Origin: CAYPAV01 sp964408805
Lineage (GTDB): Bacteria > Pseudomonadota > Alphaproteobacteria > UBA8366
DNA: 64,000 nt
Assembly (NCBI GenBank): GCA_964408805.1
Contig: CAYPAV010000002.1
Location: 310,001-374,000, forward strand
Reading direction: 5' to 3'
The notes beneath the pieces were generated by a model. It ran no database searches. It was not told the DNA's origin and worked only from the letters and a program-made list of their open reading frames with translations. The translations under genes were made by a program, and so were the position numbers. Position 1 is the first letter of the stretch. The number at the start of each line of letters is the position of its first letter. Positions 1 to 8,855 of this stretch are shown piece by piece.

Positions 1-8
1 ACTATCTC

Positions 9-419
9 ATGGCATTCCCCAACGGCACCTTCGCACGCCTCGCCAAGCGACGAGTGAGTGAACTCAAACGCAAGAAGGTGGCCGTGGCGTCGCCTCCAAA
101 GCCCGCCCGTTCCCGGAGAAGCGAGAAATTGCGGGGCCGCCACATCTTTGTCGACACCAAGGTTAAGTCGATTGGCTTGCGGTGGTGCAAGCTACTGAGA
201 GGGGCCGGGCTGATCGTCACATGCCGTGCCGGTGTCGGCAGCGGTAACGGGAATGATATATTCCTCAAATGTTCAACGCTTCCATCGGAAACTGGAGAAA
301 TAGTTCAGGAAATCTTGGGTATCAGCGGCTTTAAGGTGTGGGACTGGCGCAGAAAACCAAATTGGGGCGCGAAATACTGTAACAATAAATATGCGATCCA
401 TATTTGGACGGAAAAGTGA
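9..419 (+). CDS. Basic hypothetical protein, possibly 5'-partial
   Basis: I do not recognise a family. The reading frame is open from the window edge, so the ATG at 9 may not be the true start. The first 45 residues are very basic (many K/R, two SELKRKK/RRSEK-like stretches) and could be a linker or nucleic-acid-binding tail. The last 80 residues look like a compact folded domain with several Trp and Cys (WCKLL, KVWDWRRKPNW, IHIWTEK). The third quarter of the gene is richer in A/T than the following genes. The overlapping minus-strand frame at 2-268 looks less protein-like. Coding status is probable, not certain. Confidence 0.45.
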   Translation: MAFPNGTFARLAKRRVSELKRKKVAVASPPKPARSRRSEKLRGRHIFVDTKVKSIGLRWCKLLRGAGLIVTCRAGVGSGNGNDIFLKCSTLPSETGEIVQEILGISGFKVWDWRRKPNWGAKYCNNKYAIHIWTEK

Positions 420-923
420 CGCCAGCAAATTCGCGACGCAATCGCTTCCCGACATTCCGACCCCCCCCGACCCTCTAGGAAGCCCGCTGGTGCGCGTTGG
501 CCAGCGTGTCCGCTCCACACACTGCATCGACGCGCCGGAGACGAACAGTTGATCGGCTGATGTCTGCAATTGGCTAAATTTCCCCGTAAATCAGATCGCC
601 GATTTAGGTTCGGAGCTGAAGGCTAAGCAGCCGTCTGTTCGTCTGTTTTTGAAAACGCTGTGATTCATGTCCGGAAACTGGGAGAAAGCGGACGGAATAT
701 TTGGCAGTCAAAACTGGCTGCACCTGACCCGAAGCGGAAAGGATATTCCTGGCATGGACCATTCGAAACGATCCAATGGGCGCGAACTGGCTTGATCGAG
801 GCAGAGGCCGAGCGCAAATTCATTGGAGAGAGTTCATATGGGGAATCCCGGCGGGCCGCAGGTTTCGCTTGCCCAAGTCCCGGGCCGTGCGACACTGCCG
901 GTGATCCGAGGGAGGACCACATC
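420..923. other. Intergenic region with in-frame open leader
   Basis: No gene can be supported here. The frame of the next gene stays open back to a GTG at 660 and would add 88 residues. Part of that extension looks protein-like (GYSWHGPF, then IQWARTGLIEAEAER), so it might be a fused gene fragment. The family-conserved start with a good ribosome binding site is at 924. A run of eight C lies near 463-470. I see no hairpin with a T-run and no tRNA. Confidence 0.4.
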
Positions 924-1730
924 ATGCGCCGGGACGAGTTGACGGAACGTTTCCGTGCCCTGCATGTCCCGGGTCAGCCGGTGGTAATGCCGAATCCCTG
1001 GGATCTGGGATCGGCAAAGGTGATGGCGGGGCTGGGTGCGCGGGCATTGGCGACGACCTCGGGCGGGCATGGGTTCACGCTGGGTCTGGGCGATGGCGGA
1101 AAGGTGACGCGCGACATGGCCTTGCAGCACGCCGCCGACATATGCGCCGTGGTCGACGTGCCTGTGAACGCCGACTTCGAGAACGGGTTTGGTGACGATC
1201 CCGAAACTGTCGCCGAAACCGTGCGGCTGGCAGCACAAGCCGGTCTCGCCGGTGTCTCGATCGAGGACATAGCCCTGCCGGCGCCGGAGTCCTATCCGTT
1301 TGATCAGGCTCTGGCCCGCATCGAGGCGGCAATCGACGCGGCCCGCGCGGCGGGGATCGTTCTAACTGCCCGCGCTGATGGTTGTGTCACCAAGAGCTAT
1401 GACCAGGCCGAGGCCTTGCGCCGCTGCCAGGCGTTCGCCCAAGCAGGCGCCGACGTGATCTATGCACCGCTGGTCGATGCCGACACCACCCGCGCGATGG
1501 CCGCCACCGGGACACCGGTCAATCTGCTGGTCGCCGGCGCGGTGGGCAATTTGACGGCGGACCAGATGGGAGCGCTGGGGGTCGCCCGCATTTCAATCGG
1601 TGCGAGACTGGCCCGGGTCACGCAACAGGTGATCCTCGACGGCACCCGCGCGATGCTGGAGCGGGGCGATTTCACCATCCTGAACGGTGGCGCAAACGCC
1701 ACCGAGGTCGAGGCATTGTTAACCGAATGA
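924..1730 (+). CDS. Isocitrate lyase/phosphoenolpyruvate mutase family protein
   Basis: 268 residues. Family members cleave or form C-C or C-P bonds of 2-hydroxy or 2-oxo acids through an enolate, using Mg. The TIM-barrel signature is visible: MPNPWDLGSAKV near residue 20, ATTSGGHGFTLG, the metal-binding stretch VNADFENGFG near residue 80, VSIEDIA near 105, LTARADG near 140 and QAGADVIYAPL near 165. The catalytic-loop Cys of true isocitrate lyases (KKCGH) is absent; the protein matches the short 'oxaloacetate decarboxylase/PEP mutase-like' group. The start at 924 is chosen because GGGAGG lies just upstream and the family alignment begins there. It stands alone. The substrate cannot be told from sequence. 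Confidence 0.85.
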   Translation: MRRDELTERFRALHVPGQPVVMPNPWDLGSAKVMAGLGARALATTSGGHGFTLGLGDGGKVTRDMALQHAADICAVVDVPVNADFENGFGDDPETVAETVRLAAQAGLAGVSIEDIALPAPESYPFDQALARIEAAIDAARAAGIVLTARADGCVTKSYDQAEALRRCQAFAQAGADVIYAPLVDADTTRAMAATGTPVNLLVAGAVGNLTADQMGALGVARISIGARLARVTQQVILDGTRAMLERGDFTILNGGANATEVEALLTE

Positions 1731-1938
1731 GCTGCAAAATCGCGGGAAACCGACGTCCGTTCCTAGCTAGAAGCGACGGTTAAACTTACTCCGTCGGAAT
1801 GTCTGCAATGCGACCCCTAAGCGGACGTTGCGGCAATCGCATATGTGGGTTTCTTTCAGCGACACGTCCAATGCTCCGCCGTTGCCGGGGTGCATTCCGC
1901 GCGCTAGCCTGATGGGGAAATATCGGAAACCGTCGACC

Positions 1939-3120
1939 ATGGTCGAAAATACATCCACGGACGCCAATCTTTCCGCACACCCCGCATGGATGGAGTTCGA
2001 TCTTGATGCGCTGGCAGCAAACTATGACGAATTGCAGCGCCGGGTTACACCGGACGTAAAAATAATAGCTTCGTTGAAGGCGAACGCTTACGGTCATGGC
2101 GCTGTCGCTGTGGCGGGCAAGCTCGCCGAGTTGGGCGCATTTGCCTTGTCCACGGGATCATTTCGCGATGCCGTGGCGATCCGGGAGTCCGGCGTAACCA
2201 CACCGATCCTGATGTTCGGTGGTAACCTGCCGTCGGCCGTTGGTGAGTACCTGCGCCACGACCTTATACCCACGGTCTACAACATGGCGACGGCGAAGGC
2301 GGTATCGGATGCGGCAACCGGACCCGCGCCGGTCTATATAAAGGTAGATGCCGGCATGGGCCGCCTCGGCGTCGAATTGCGGAGAGCCGAAGCCTTCATC
2401 CGCCAAGTCGTCGCACTGCCACGTGTCGTGGTCGAGGGCGTCTACACCCATCTGTCGTTCAAGGACGCCCAGGGACAAGACTGGTCGAGACGAGGCATCG
2501 AACGGTTCAATGCATTGATCGCGGAGCTGCGCGACGGTGGCTTTGATATCCCGGTAACCCAAGCCGTCGCCAGCTCGAACCTGATGGTCGGCTACATGGA
2601 TGGCTGCAACGCGATTTCTCCCGGTCATCTGTTGTACGGACTGCCATCGGTGGAACCCGGTCTCGCGAGCATTGCGCCATTCAAACCGGTGCTGCGCGCG
2701 GTCCGGGCACAACTGATCCACATCGGTGAGTTCTCGGACGATCCAGGATTGAAGGATGGCGGATATCATGTGAAGCGCCGGGGCGAACGCACCGGAGTGG
2801 TGCCATTGGGCCTTTATGACGGCTATTGCAAGCCGCGGAACGGCGCGCCGGCGGCGGTGCTGGTAAAAGGCCGGCGACTGCCGGTCTTGGGCGTATCGTT
2901 GGAATATTTGACGTTCGACCTACTCGATCTGGATGGCGTCACCGTCGGAGAAGATGTCGTCGTGTTGGGCGCCGGTGGTGATGATCAAATTACGTTGGAG
3001 GAGTTGGCCGACTGGCAAGGCCGCGGCGCATTGGAAGTGCTGATGAATTTTGACGGCCGACTGCCCCACCGGTATTGCGCCACGACAGGTGAAGGAATTT
3101 ACGGTCGCTCCGTCATTTAA
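1939..3120 (+). CDS. Alanine racemase-like PLP protein, divergent active site
   Basis: 393 residues from ATG 1939; the frame is open further upstream (ATG at 1912 and 1828) but family homology begins here. Fold-type III layout: N-terminal PLP barrel with the Schiff-base lysine in ASLKANAYGHG (K47), then a beta domain. Several hallmark positions differ from true alanine racemases. The Arg that contacts the PLP ring nitrogen (R219 in the Geobacillus enzyme, in VRFGIAMYG) is Ser here (AISPGHLLYG, S227). The catalytic Tyr265 stretch GYADG reads GLYDG. The VSMD/CMDQ stretch reads VSLEY. It may racemise another amino acid or do other PLP chemistry. It has no operon partner. Confidence 0.8.
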   Translation: MVENTSTDANLSAHPAWMEFDLDALAANYDELQRRVTPDVKIIASLKANAYGHGAVAVAGKLAELGAFALSTGSFRDAVAIRESGVTTPILMFGGNLPSAVGEYLRHDLIPTVYNMATAKAVSDAATGPAPVYIKVDAGMGRLGVELRRAEAFIRQVVALPRVVVEGVYTHLSFKDAQGQDWSRRGIERFNALIAELRDGGFDIPVTQAVASSNLMVGYMDGCNAISPGHLLYGLPSVEPGLASIAPFKPVLRAVRAQLIHIGEFSDDPGLKDGGYHVKRRGERTGVVPLGLYDGYCKPRNGAPAAVLVKGRRLPVLGVSLEYLTFDLLDLDGVTVGEDVVVLGAGGDDQITLEELADWQGRGALEVLMNFDGRLPHRYCATTGEGIYGRSVI

Positions 3121-3234
3121 AGAATCACGGGGACGTCATAACTATTTCCTGGCCTTATTGTGTCCTTCAATCCGCCTGAGCCGCCATTTAATATGTATTT
3201 CGTCCCCATTTTAAATGGGTGTCGCGGTCAATCC

Positions 3235-3495
3235 CTATCTCTTCCGTGCCTGAACGACGATGCCGACGATCGTCTTCTCGCCGAGCGCCTTGCAGGCTTC
3301 CAGGCGATGGAGGCCCTCGACGAGAACGAACCGCGCGCCGTCCCGGCGCACCATGATCGGAGTCCGCTGCCCCTCCTCCAGCATGCTTTCCGCGATCTCG
3401 TCCACGGTCGCGGCATCGCGTGTCTTCGACCGCTTAACGGGGACATAGATATCGGCGATGTTGAAGGTTTGGTCCTCCATATCCCGCTCCGACAT
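3235..3495 (-). CDS. Small ParB/sulfiredoxin-fold protein
   Basis: 86 residues, essentially one ParB N-terminal (ParB/Srx) domain. Visible are DIYVPVKRSKTRD, the helix TVDEIAESMLEEG, the strand TPIMVRRDG and the signature LVEGLHRLEACKALG. There is no helix-turn-helix or dimerisation domain, so it is not a chromosome-partitioning ParB. In stand-alone proteins this fold can bind or hydrolyse nucleotides; the role here is unknown. ATG at 3480 (MEDQTF) has a better ribosome binding site (GGAGCGGG) than 3495 and may be the real start. It lies 74 bases downstream of the cyclase gene on the same strand. Confidence 0.75.
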   Translation of the reverse strand: MSERDMEDQTFNIADIYVPVKRSKTRDAATVDEIAESMLEEGQRTPIMVRRDGARFVLVEGLHRLEACKALGEKTIVGIVVQARKR

Positions 3496-3569
3496 GGTCT
3501 CTGCCTACGCCTTCGGCCTCTGGGCGATCATACCAAACGGAGACGGGTATGGGGCCGCCGAATTTCGGG

Positions 3570-5336
3570 TCACGACGTTTGATCCGATTCGGCCGGCAGC
3601 CCGGCCTTTCGCAAACCTTCGATGAAGAGGTCGAGGTCGCCCTCGTCGCTGATCGGCAGTTGCTCGCGGATAAAGGCGAGATCGGTCTTCGGTGCGCGCT
3701 TCTCCAATTCAGCGATCGCGGCGGGGAGTTCGTCCGCCGCGCCGAGATGGCCGAGAATCGATACCAGGGAGGCATAGCCCGGCCACGGCAAGTTTGCCTG
3801 CATCGTCGCACGCCGGCCCCAATCCGCGGCCGTCTCGTGATCGCCCATGAACAGATGCGCCTCGGCCAATCGCGCCATGAACGGGCCCATATACTCGTCA
3901 AACGGACTGAGTCGCATTCCCGTCTCCAGCGGCGCTACCGCTTCCTTCGCGCGGCCCGAAAATGTATACGACATGCCGAGCGCCAGATAAGCCTGGGAAT
4001 AGCTGGGGTTGAGTTCAAGGGCACGCTTGAGTTCGAACTCCGCCTCGCCGTGCCGGCGCTTCATCGAGAGGATGCGGCCAAAGGCGTAGTGTGCCGCGGC
4101 GTCCTCGCCCTTGATCTCGATCGCCTTGTTCGCCAGATCCAGGGCTTCCGAGAGACAGGCCGCATTGTCCTCGGCGAATCCGAGCCGCGCTTCCAGAAAA
4201 CAGACCTCGGCCAGATCCGAATAGGCGGCGACCAGTTCGGGGTCGTGTGTTATGGCCTCGGTCAGGAATGTCCGGGCCTGCCGCAGATCTTCCCGGGTCC
4301 GCTTATAGAGATGGGCGCGGCCATATTGCAGCATGCTCCACGCATCAAGATTGTTGGGCTTTTGCACCCGGGCGCGATCTCGCTCCGCCCTGCTGAGTTG
4401 CGGTTCGATGGCGCCGACCACCGTCTGCGTCAATTCGTCCTGAAGCTCGAAGATATCCTCGATTTCGCGGTTGTAGCGCTCGGCCCAGAGATGGTTGCCG
4501 GTGGCGCAGTCGATCAATTGCGCGGTCAGGCGAATGCGTTTCCCGGCGGTCCGCAGACTGCCCTCGAGAACGTAGCGAACACCGAGTTCGCGGCCGATAT
4601 CGCGGGGGTCCGGCGATTTGTCCTTATAGGCGAACGTCGAATTGCGCGAGATGACGAAAAACCACCGGATCTTCGAGAGCGAGGTGATGATGTCCTCGGT
4701 CAGGCCGTCGGCGAAATACTCCTGTTCGGGATCGCCCGACATGTTATCGAACGGCAACACAGCGATCGACGGCTTGTCCGGGACCGTTAACGCCGCTTCC
4801 GTCGGCGTCGGTCCGGTCGCCGCTGGCGGCGCGCCGGGCGCCCAGCGCCACACCCGAATCGGCGCCGAGACGTGCTTGACCTGGTGCTCGCCCAAATCCT
4901 CGAAGCGCTGATCGATCCGGTTGCGCACCTGATCATGGACCCCGCCGGATATGCAAATCCCGCCGGTGTCGGCCAACGCCTCGATGCGCGCGGCAATGTT
5001 CACGCCCTCGCCGTGGATGTCCTCGCCATCATCGACGATGTCCCCCAGGTTCACGCCCATGCGGAAGTCGAGAGGGCCGCTCCCCAGCCCTTCTTGCATG
5101 ACGATGGCGCATCCGACGGCGTCCAGGACGGTGGGAAATTCGGCCAGGAAGCCGTCGCCCGTCAGTTTGACGAGGCGGCCCGAATGCTCGGCGAGGGTGG
5201 GGCTGATGATGTCGGCGCGAGCCGCTTTCCAGGCGGCGACGGTACCTTCCGTATCCTCCTCCATGCGCCGTGTGTAGGCGACCACATCCGCCGCGAGGGT
5301 CGCCGATAGCCGTCTCTGGTCACTTCCATCGCTCAT
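3570..5336 (-). CDS. Class III adenylate/guanylate cyclase with TPR region
   Basis: 588 residues. Residues 8-165 form a class III nucleotide cyclase domain: metal aspartates D17 (AADVVAYTR) and D61 (KLTGDGFLAEF), purine-reading residues K57 and D106, and transition-state N113/R117 (GVNIAARIEA). All are present, so cyclase activity is expected, probably on ATP (K/D pair). Residues 190-320 match the CadC-type 'PSIAVLPFDNMSGD...YFADGLTEDIITSLS' module seen in many soluble cyclases of this class. Residues 330-570 are TPR-like repeats for protein binding. There is no signal peptide or membrane helix, so it is cytosolic. The stimulus is unknown. Confidence 0.92.
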   Translation of the reverse strand: MSDGSDQRRLSATLAADVVAYTRRMEEDTEGTVAAWKAARADIISPTLAEHSGRLVKLTGDGFLAEFPTVLDAVGCAIVMQEGLGSGPLDFRMGVNLGDIVDDGEDIHGEGVNIAARIEALADTGGICISGGVHDQVRNRIDQRFEDLGEHQVKHVSAPIRVWRWAPGAPPAATGPTPTEAALTVPDKPSIAVLPFDNMSGDPEQEYFADGLTEDIITSLSKIRWFFVISRNSTFAYKDKSPDPRDIGRELGVRYVLEGSLRTAGKRIRLTAQLIDCATGNHLWAERYNREIEDIFELQDELTQTVVGAIEPQLSRAERDRARVQKPNNLDAWSMLQYGRAHLYKRTREDLRQARTFLTEAITHDPELVAAYSDLAEVCFLEARLGFAEDNAACLSEALDLANKAIEIKGEDAAAHYAFGRILSMKRRHGEAEFELKRALELNPSYSQAYLALGMSYTFSGRAKEAVAPLETGMRLSPFDEYMGPFMARLAEAHLFMGDHETAADWGRRATMQANLPWPGYASLVSILGHLGAADELPAAIAELEKRAPKTDLAFIREQLPISDEGDLDLFIEGLRKAGLPAESDQTS

Positions 5337-5523
5337 GGAACGTCCGCCTCCCCGACGCCTGTGGACGCAATACTACGCGATCGCTGGAGGTAGCGCTAAT
5401 CAGCGATAATCACGAGGACATGGCCGTAATCGCATTAAAAGGGGTGCCCAAAACGGCGAAGCCTGGACCGGCGGGCGGCGGGATGACAGATTTCAAGTGT
5501 CCTGATCGAGGAGCCCCCATCCG

Positions 5524-6528
5524 ATGAACGCCGAGGCACTGCATCGCGAGACCATCGTCATCGACGTCACCTGCCCGCTTGCGCGGAGCCGGGCGCATAT
5601 CGATTGGTGGCGCGAAGGCGGGGCGACGGCGATCGCGCCGACGATCACCGGCATGAAGGGCAACGCGCGAAGCGGCCTAGCGGAGATCGGCGGTTGGCAC
5701 CGCTATGTTCGCGAGCGGGAGGATACCCTCCTGGTGCGGACCGCGGCGGATATCGAACGGGCCAAGCGGGAGGGCAAGCTCGGTCTCATCCTGCATTGCC
5801 AAGGAACGACCCTGATCGAGGACGAGATCGATCTCGTCGAGGCCTACCACGCCGCGGGGCTTCGGATCGTCCAGCTCTGCTACAACACCAAGAACCTGGT
5901 CGGTGACGGCGCCTCGGAGCGGACCGATGCCGGGCTCAGCCATTTCGGCGTCAGGCTGATCGAGCGGTTGAACACCCTCGGCATGGTCGTCGATTGCGCC
6001 CATACGGGGCACCGGACCAGTATGGAAGCGGTGGAGGTGTCGGCGGCCCCCGTGATCGTCTCCCACGCCAATGCCCGCGCCGTTTGCGACAACGCGCGAA
6101 ACGTCAGCGACGAACTAATCCGCGCCATCGCCGGGAGCGGCGGCATCGTTGGGACGGTTGGGTTTCCGGCCTTCCTGACGCCGGCCGGCCAGCCGACCCT
6201 GGACGGGTTCATCGACGATATCGCCTACAAGGTCGATCTGGTGGGGATCGACCATGTCGGGATCGGGATTGACTATTACCAGGGCCAGCACCCGGTCGAG
6301 GACGATGCGGCGGCCATTTCACGCTACGACCGCATGATCCGCGAGGGCCATTGGCGGCCCGACGAATATCCGCCCCCGCCTTACAGATATCCCGAAGGGA
6401 TCGAAACACCCCGCACGCTCCCGAAATTAACCGAGCGCCTTGTCGAGCGCGGCTTCACCGAGGCCGATATCGCGAAGATCTGGGGGCTAAATTGGATGCG
6501 CGTCTATCGCGCGGTCTGGGGCTCATAG
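5524..6528 (+). CDS. Membrane dipeptidase (M19)-like protein, altered metal site
   Basis: 334 residues. The M19/renal dipeptidase fold is recognisable from YNTKNLVGDG, TDAGLSHFGVRLIERLN, VVDCAHTG, PVIVSHANARAVCDNARN, DHVGIGIDYYQG and the C-terminal IWGLNWMRVY. Classical enzymes bind two Zn with HxD near the N terminus, a bridging Glu and two later His. Here the HxD position reads DVTCPL (T16 and P18), and the bridging Glu position reads HCQG (Q93). H160 and H181 are kept. It may bind one metal, use other ligands or be non-catalytic. The start is set by the spacing of ATG 5524 after a purine-rich GATCGAGGAG. It is divergent from the cyclase and convergent with the catabolic operon. Confidence 0.85.
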   Translation: MNAEALHRETIVIDVTCPLARSRAHIDWWREGGATAIAPTITGMKGNARSGLAEIGGWHRYVREREDTLLVRTAADIERAKREGKLGLILHCQGTTLIEDEIDLVEAYHAAGLRIVQLCYNTKNLVGDGASERTDAGLSHFGVRLIERLNTLGMVVDCAHTGHRTSMEAVEVSAAPVIVSHANARAVCDNARNVSDELIRAIAGSGGIVGTVGFPAFLTPAGQPTLDGFIDDIAYKVDLVGIDHVGIGIDYYQGQHPVEDDAAAISRYDRMIREGHWRPDEYPPPPYRYPEGIETPRTLPKLTERLVERGFTEADIAKIWGLNWMRVYRAVWGS

Positions 6529-6551
6529 GAAAGCGTCCGAGATCGGGAAGA

Positions 6552-7208
6552 TCAACTCGCCTCGTCGTAGGGCCCTTCGCAGCGACCCTCCTTGGCGACG
6601 TCCCGCCACACGTTGAGTGAATTTATCAGGTGCGGGCCGCCGCGGTGCAGCAGCAGGTAGCTGAGCGCTTCGGCCAGCTCGGCGCGAATCCCGCCCGCAC
6701 CGAAAAATCGGCGAATATCGTAGGCCAGCGCATCGAACTGCTCGTGGGACGCATGACAGGTGGCAACGATCAGCCAGGCGGTCTTCGCCGAGAGAGGACC
6801 GCGGGCCCGCGCGATCGCGTCGTCGTAGTTGGCCATCATGGCGCCGTCCGGGAGCCAGTCACCGAAAGCCTCGTCGGCGAATTGAAGATCGAAGAACGTG
6901 GTCGCCGCCCCGGCCAGCGTCGCGGCGGCGGCGAATTGCTCGGCCGTCAGTCCCGCCTCGACGCCGCGCCGCAGATGATAGGTGCCGACGCCCCGCCGGG
7001 TCGTCACCAAGAGGCCGGTCCAAACGAGCTCCTTCTCGCTGCCCGGCAGGGTCCGGGGTTGTAGCGCCAATTCATCATAAAACGAATCATAGGCTTCCAG
7101 CAGGTCGGGATCCGTCTCCGCCAGCATCCGGTGATAGGGCAGGATGTAATCGCGCTTCGCGGCGACGCTCGCCAGGGCCTGTTTCGACCGGTCTTTTTCC
7201 TTGCCCAT
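6552..7208 (-). CDS. AhpD/carboxymuconolactone decarboxylase-like protein
   Basis: 218 residues, last gene of the five-gene operon starting at 13554. Two halves each resemble an AhpD-like helical unit. The first has ELVWTGLLVTTRRGVGTYHLRRGVEAGLT spread over about residues 60-90, where AhpD has its E-x(n)-C-x-x-C-x-x-x-H. The second has AWLIVATCHASHEQFDALAYD near residues 145-165. The CxxC pair is not present in either half, so a peroxidase role is unlikely; a lactone or decarboxylase type role, or a non-enzymatic one, remains. It begins 24 bases after the ThDP gene stop and is surely co-transcribed with it. Confidence 0.75.
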   Translation of the reverse strand: MGKEKDRSKQALASVAAKRDYILPYHRMLAETDPDLLEAYDSFYDELALQPRTLPGSEKELVWTGLLVTTRRGVGTYHLRRGVEAGLTAEQFAAAATLAGAATTFFDLQFADEAFGDWLPDGAMMANYDDAIARARGPLSAKTAWLIVATCHASHEQFDALAYDIRRFFGAGGIRAELAEALSYLLLHRGGPHLINSLNVWRDVAKEGRCEGPYDEAS

Positions 7209-7232
7209 TTCTCTTGCTCCCCCTTCGACGCG

Positions 7233-8855
7233 TCAGCCCCGCAACGCCCGCATTTGTTCGAGATAACCGTCGGGGTCGAGGACGACATCAATCAGGCAGG
7301 GACCACCGTCGGCCGCCGCCGCCTCGAGCGCTTCTTCCAGTTCCCCGGGCGTGGAGGCGCGCCAGGCGGTGCAGCCGAGGCCCTGTGCCGCGGCCGCGAA
7401 GTCCGGCCGTTCCCAATTGAACCCGAGATCCGGCATCTGCAATTCCTGGCGCTTGATGTCGATCAGCGAGAGCGAACCGTCATTGAAGACGATGACCGTC
7501 AACTTGGCCTTCTGCTGGGCGGCGGTCACCAGCTCGCCCATGCACATCATCAGGCCGCCGTCGCCTGTCATCGCGACCGCGCCGCGCTCCGGATCGTGGA
7601 GCGCCGCCGCCAGACCCGCCGGAAGGGCGAACGCCATCGTCGCCAGGCCGTTTGAGATCAAGACGTCGAAAGGCGCCTCGGCCGGCCAAAACGCAATTGC
7701 CGAAAACATATGCGCGCCGGCGTCGACCGCCAGCCGGGGCTTGCCGCCGAACGCCGCATGGGTCATCTCGACGATGTCGACGGGTGTCGGGTCCGGCCGG
7801 TCCTTGTAGGCCATGGCTTGGCGAAAATTCATCCGGTATTCCGCAATCTCGGCCGGGTCCCAGGCGGATTGACCGTCCTCGCCACCTGGATCGCCGATCA
7901 TCTCCGCGATGTCGCCATAGAGGCCGCCATCTGGCTCCATATAGTTTTTGTCGTGAGGCGCGGGGCCGATCTCAAGCACGGGCGCGGTATAGGCCCAGGG
8001 CTTCCGAATCAATTCGACCGGATCGAGTCCCACCAGGATGATCAGATCGGCCGCCGAGACGCAGGCATATTCGGCCTGCCCGCCCGTGAAAATCCCGGCG
8101 AAATTCGCATGGCTGTCGGGAATGACGCCCTTCGCCATATAGGTGACGAGCGCGGGGACGTTCAGCGTCTCGACCAAGCGCCGGGTCGCCGCCGCGTTTT
8201 CCGTCGACGCGGCCCCCAAACCGGCAATCACCACCGGCCGCGCGGCAGAGGCGAAGAGTTCGCGCGCGGCATCCAGGTCGTCGTCATCCGGCGGGTCGTA
8301 TGAAATCCCGGCCGGCAGGCCCGGCAGGTCGTCGGCATCGATTTCGCGACGCGCATCGGCGCCCGTCAGCGCCACATAGACCGGGCCCTTCGGCGGCCGG
8401 GACATGGTCCGAAGCAGACCGTTGATCGCCGCCACCGGCTCGTCGCCGTCCAGGGTAACGAAATCCTTGGTGATGGGCTCGAGCAGCGCCTCCTGATCGA
8501 AATATTGATGCGAGACATATTCCAACTCGTCCTCGTCGAAGCCGTCGGAGACGAACAGGACGGGCGCCCGATCGAGAGCGGCCGAGGCGATCCCGTTGGC
8601 CGCCGCGGTGACGCCCGGCCCCTTGGTCGCGAGCGCCAGACCCGGCGCACCGGAAAGCCAGGCGGTCACGGCCGCCATGATCGCCCCTGAATCCTCCCGC
8701 CGGGTGAGCACGAAATCGAGACCGGCCCGCCTCGCGGCATCGATCAAATCCATGCTGCTGCCGCCACCGGGCACGCCGAAGAGTCGTTTCAATCCGCTTT
8801 CCTTGAGGCGGTCGACGAGCAGTTCGACAACCGTTATCCGTGGGCTTTCCGTCAC
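7233..8855 (-). CDS. Thiamine diphosphate-dependent 2-oxoacid enzyme (acetolactate synthase/decarboxylase family)
   Basis: 540 residues with the three-domain ThDP layout. The pyrimidine domain has the catalytic Glu in TRREDSGA (E54). The middle domain includes ARPVVIAGLGA near residue 210. The pyrophosphate domain has the metal motif GDGGLMMCMGEL followed by VIVFNDGSLSLI near residues 435-465. Family members decarboxylate 2-oxoacids and either release an aldehyde or join the C2 unit to an acceptor. Its start overlaps the stop of the HyuA gene by 4 bases (ATGA), so translation is coupled. With the aminotransferase upstream, a 2-oxoacid made by transamination is a plausible substrate; this is inference. 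Confidence 0.9.
   Translation of the reverse strand: MTESPRITVVELLVDRLKESGLKRLFGVPGGGSSMDLIDAARRAGLDFVLTRREDSGAIMAAVTAWLSGAPGLALATKGPGVTAAANGIASAALDRAPVLFVSDGFDEDELEYVSHQYFDQEALLEPITKDFVTLDGDEPVAAINGLLRTMSRPPKGPVYVALTGADARREIDADDLPGLPAGISYDPPDDDDLDAARELFASAARPVVIAGLGAASTENAAATRRLVETLNVPALVTYMAKGVIPDSHANFAGIFTGGQAEYACVSAADLIILVGLDPVELIRKPWAYTAPVLEIGPAPHDKNYMEPDGGLYGDIAEMIGDPGGEDGQSAWDPAEIAEYRMNFRQAMAYKDRPDPTPVDIVEMTHAAFGGKPRLAVDAGAHMFSAIAFWPAEAPFDVLISNGLATMAFALPAGLAAALHDPERGAVAMTGDGGLMMCMGELVTAAQQKAKLTVIVFNDGSLSLIDIKRQELQMPDLGFNWERPDFAAAAQGLGCTAWRASTPGELEEALEAAAADGGPCLIDVVLDPDGYLEQMRALRG

Noticed and set aside
3549..4790. 413-residue plus-strand frame over the cyclase gene
   Set aside because: Opposite strand carries the complete cyclase and TPR protein; this frame lacks recognisable motifs.
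6552..7208. AhpD-type peroxidase activity for the last operon gene
   Set aside because: Neither half contains the CxxC pair needed for alkylhydroperoxidase chemistry.
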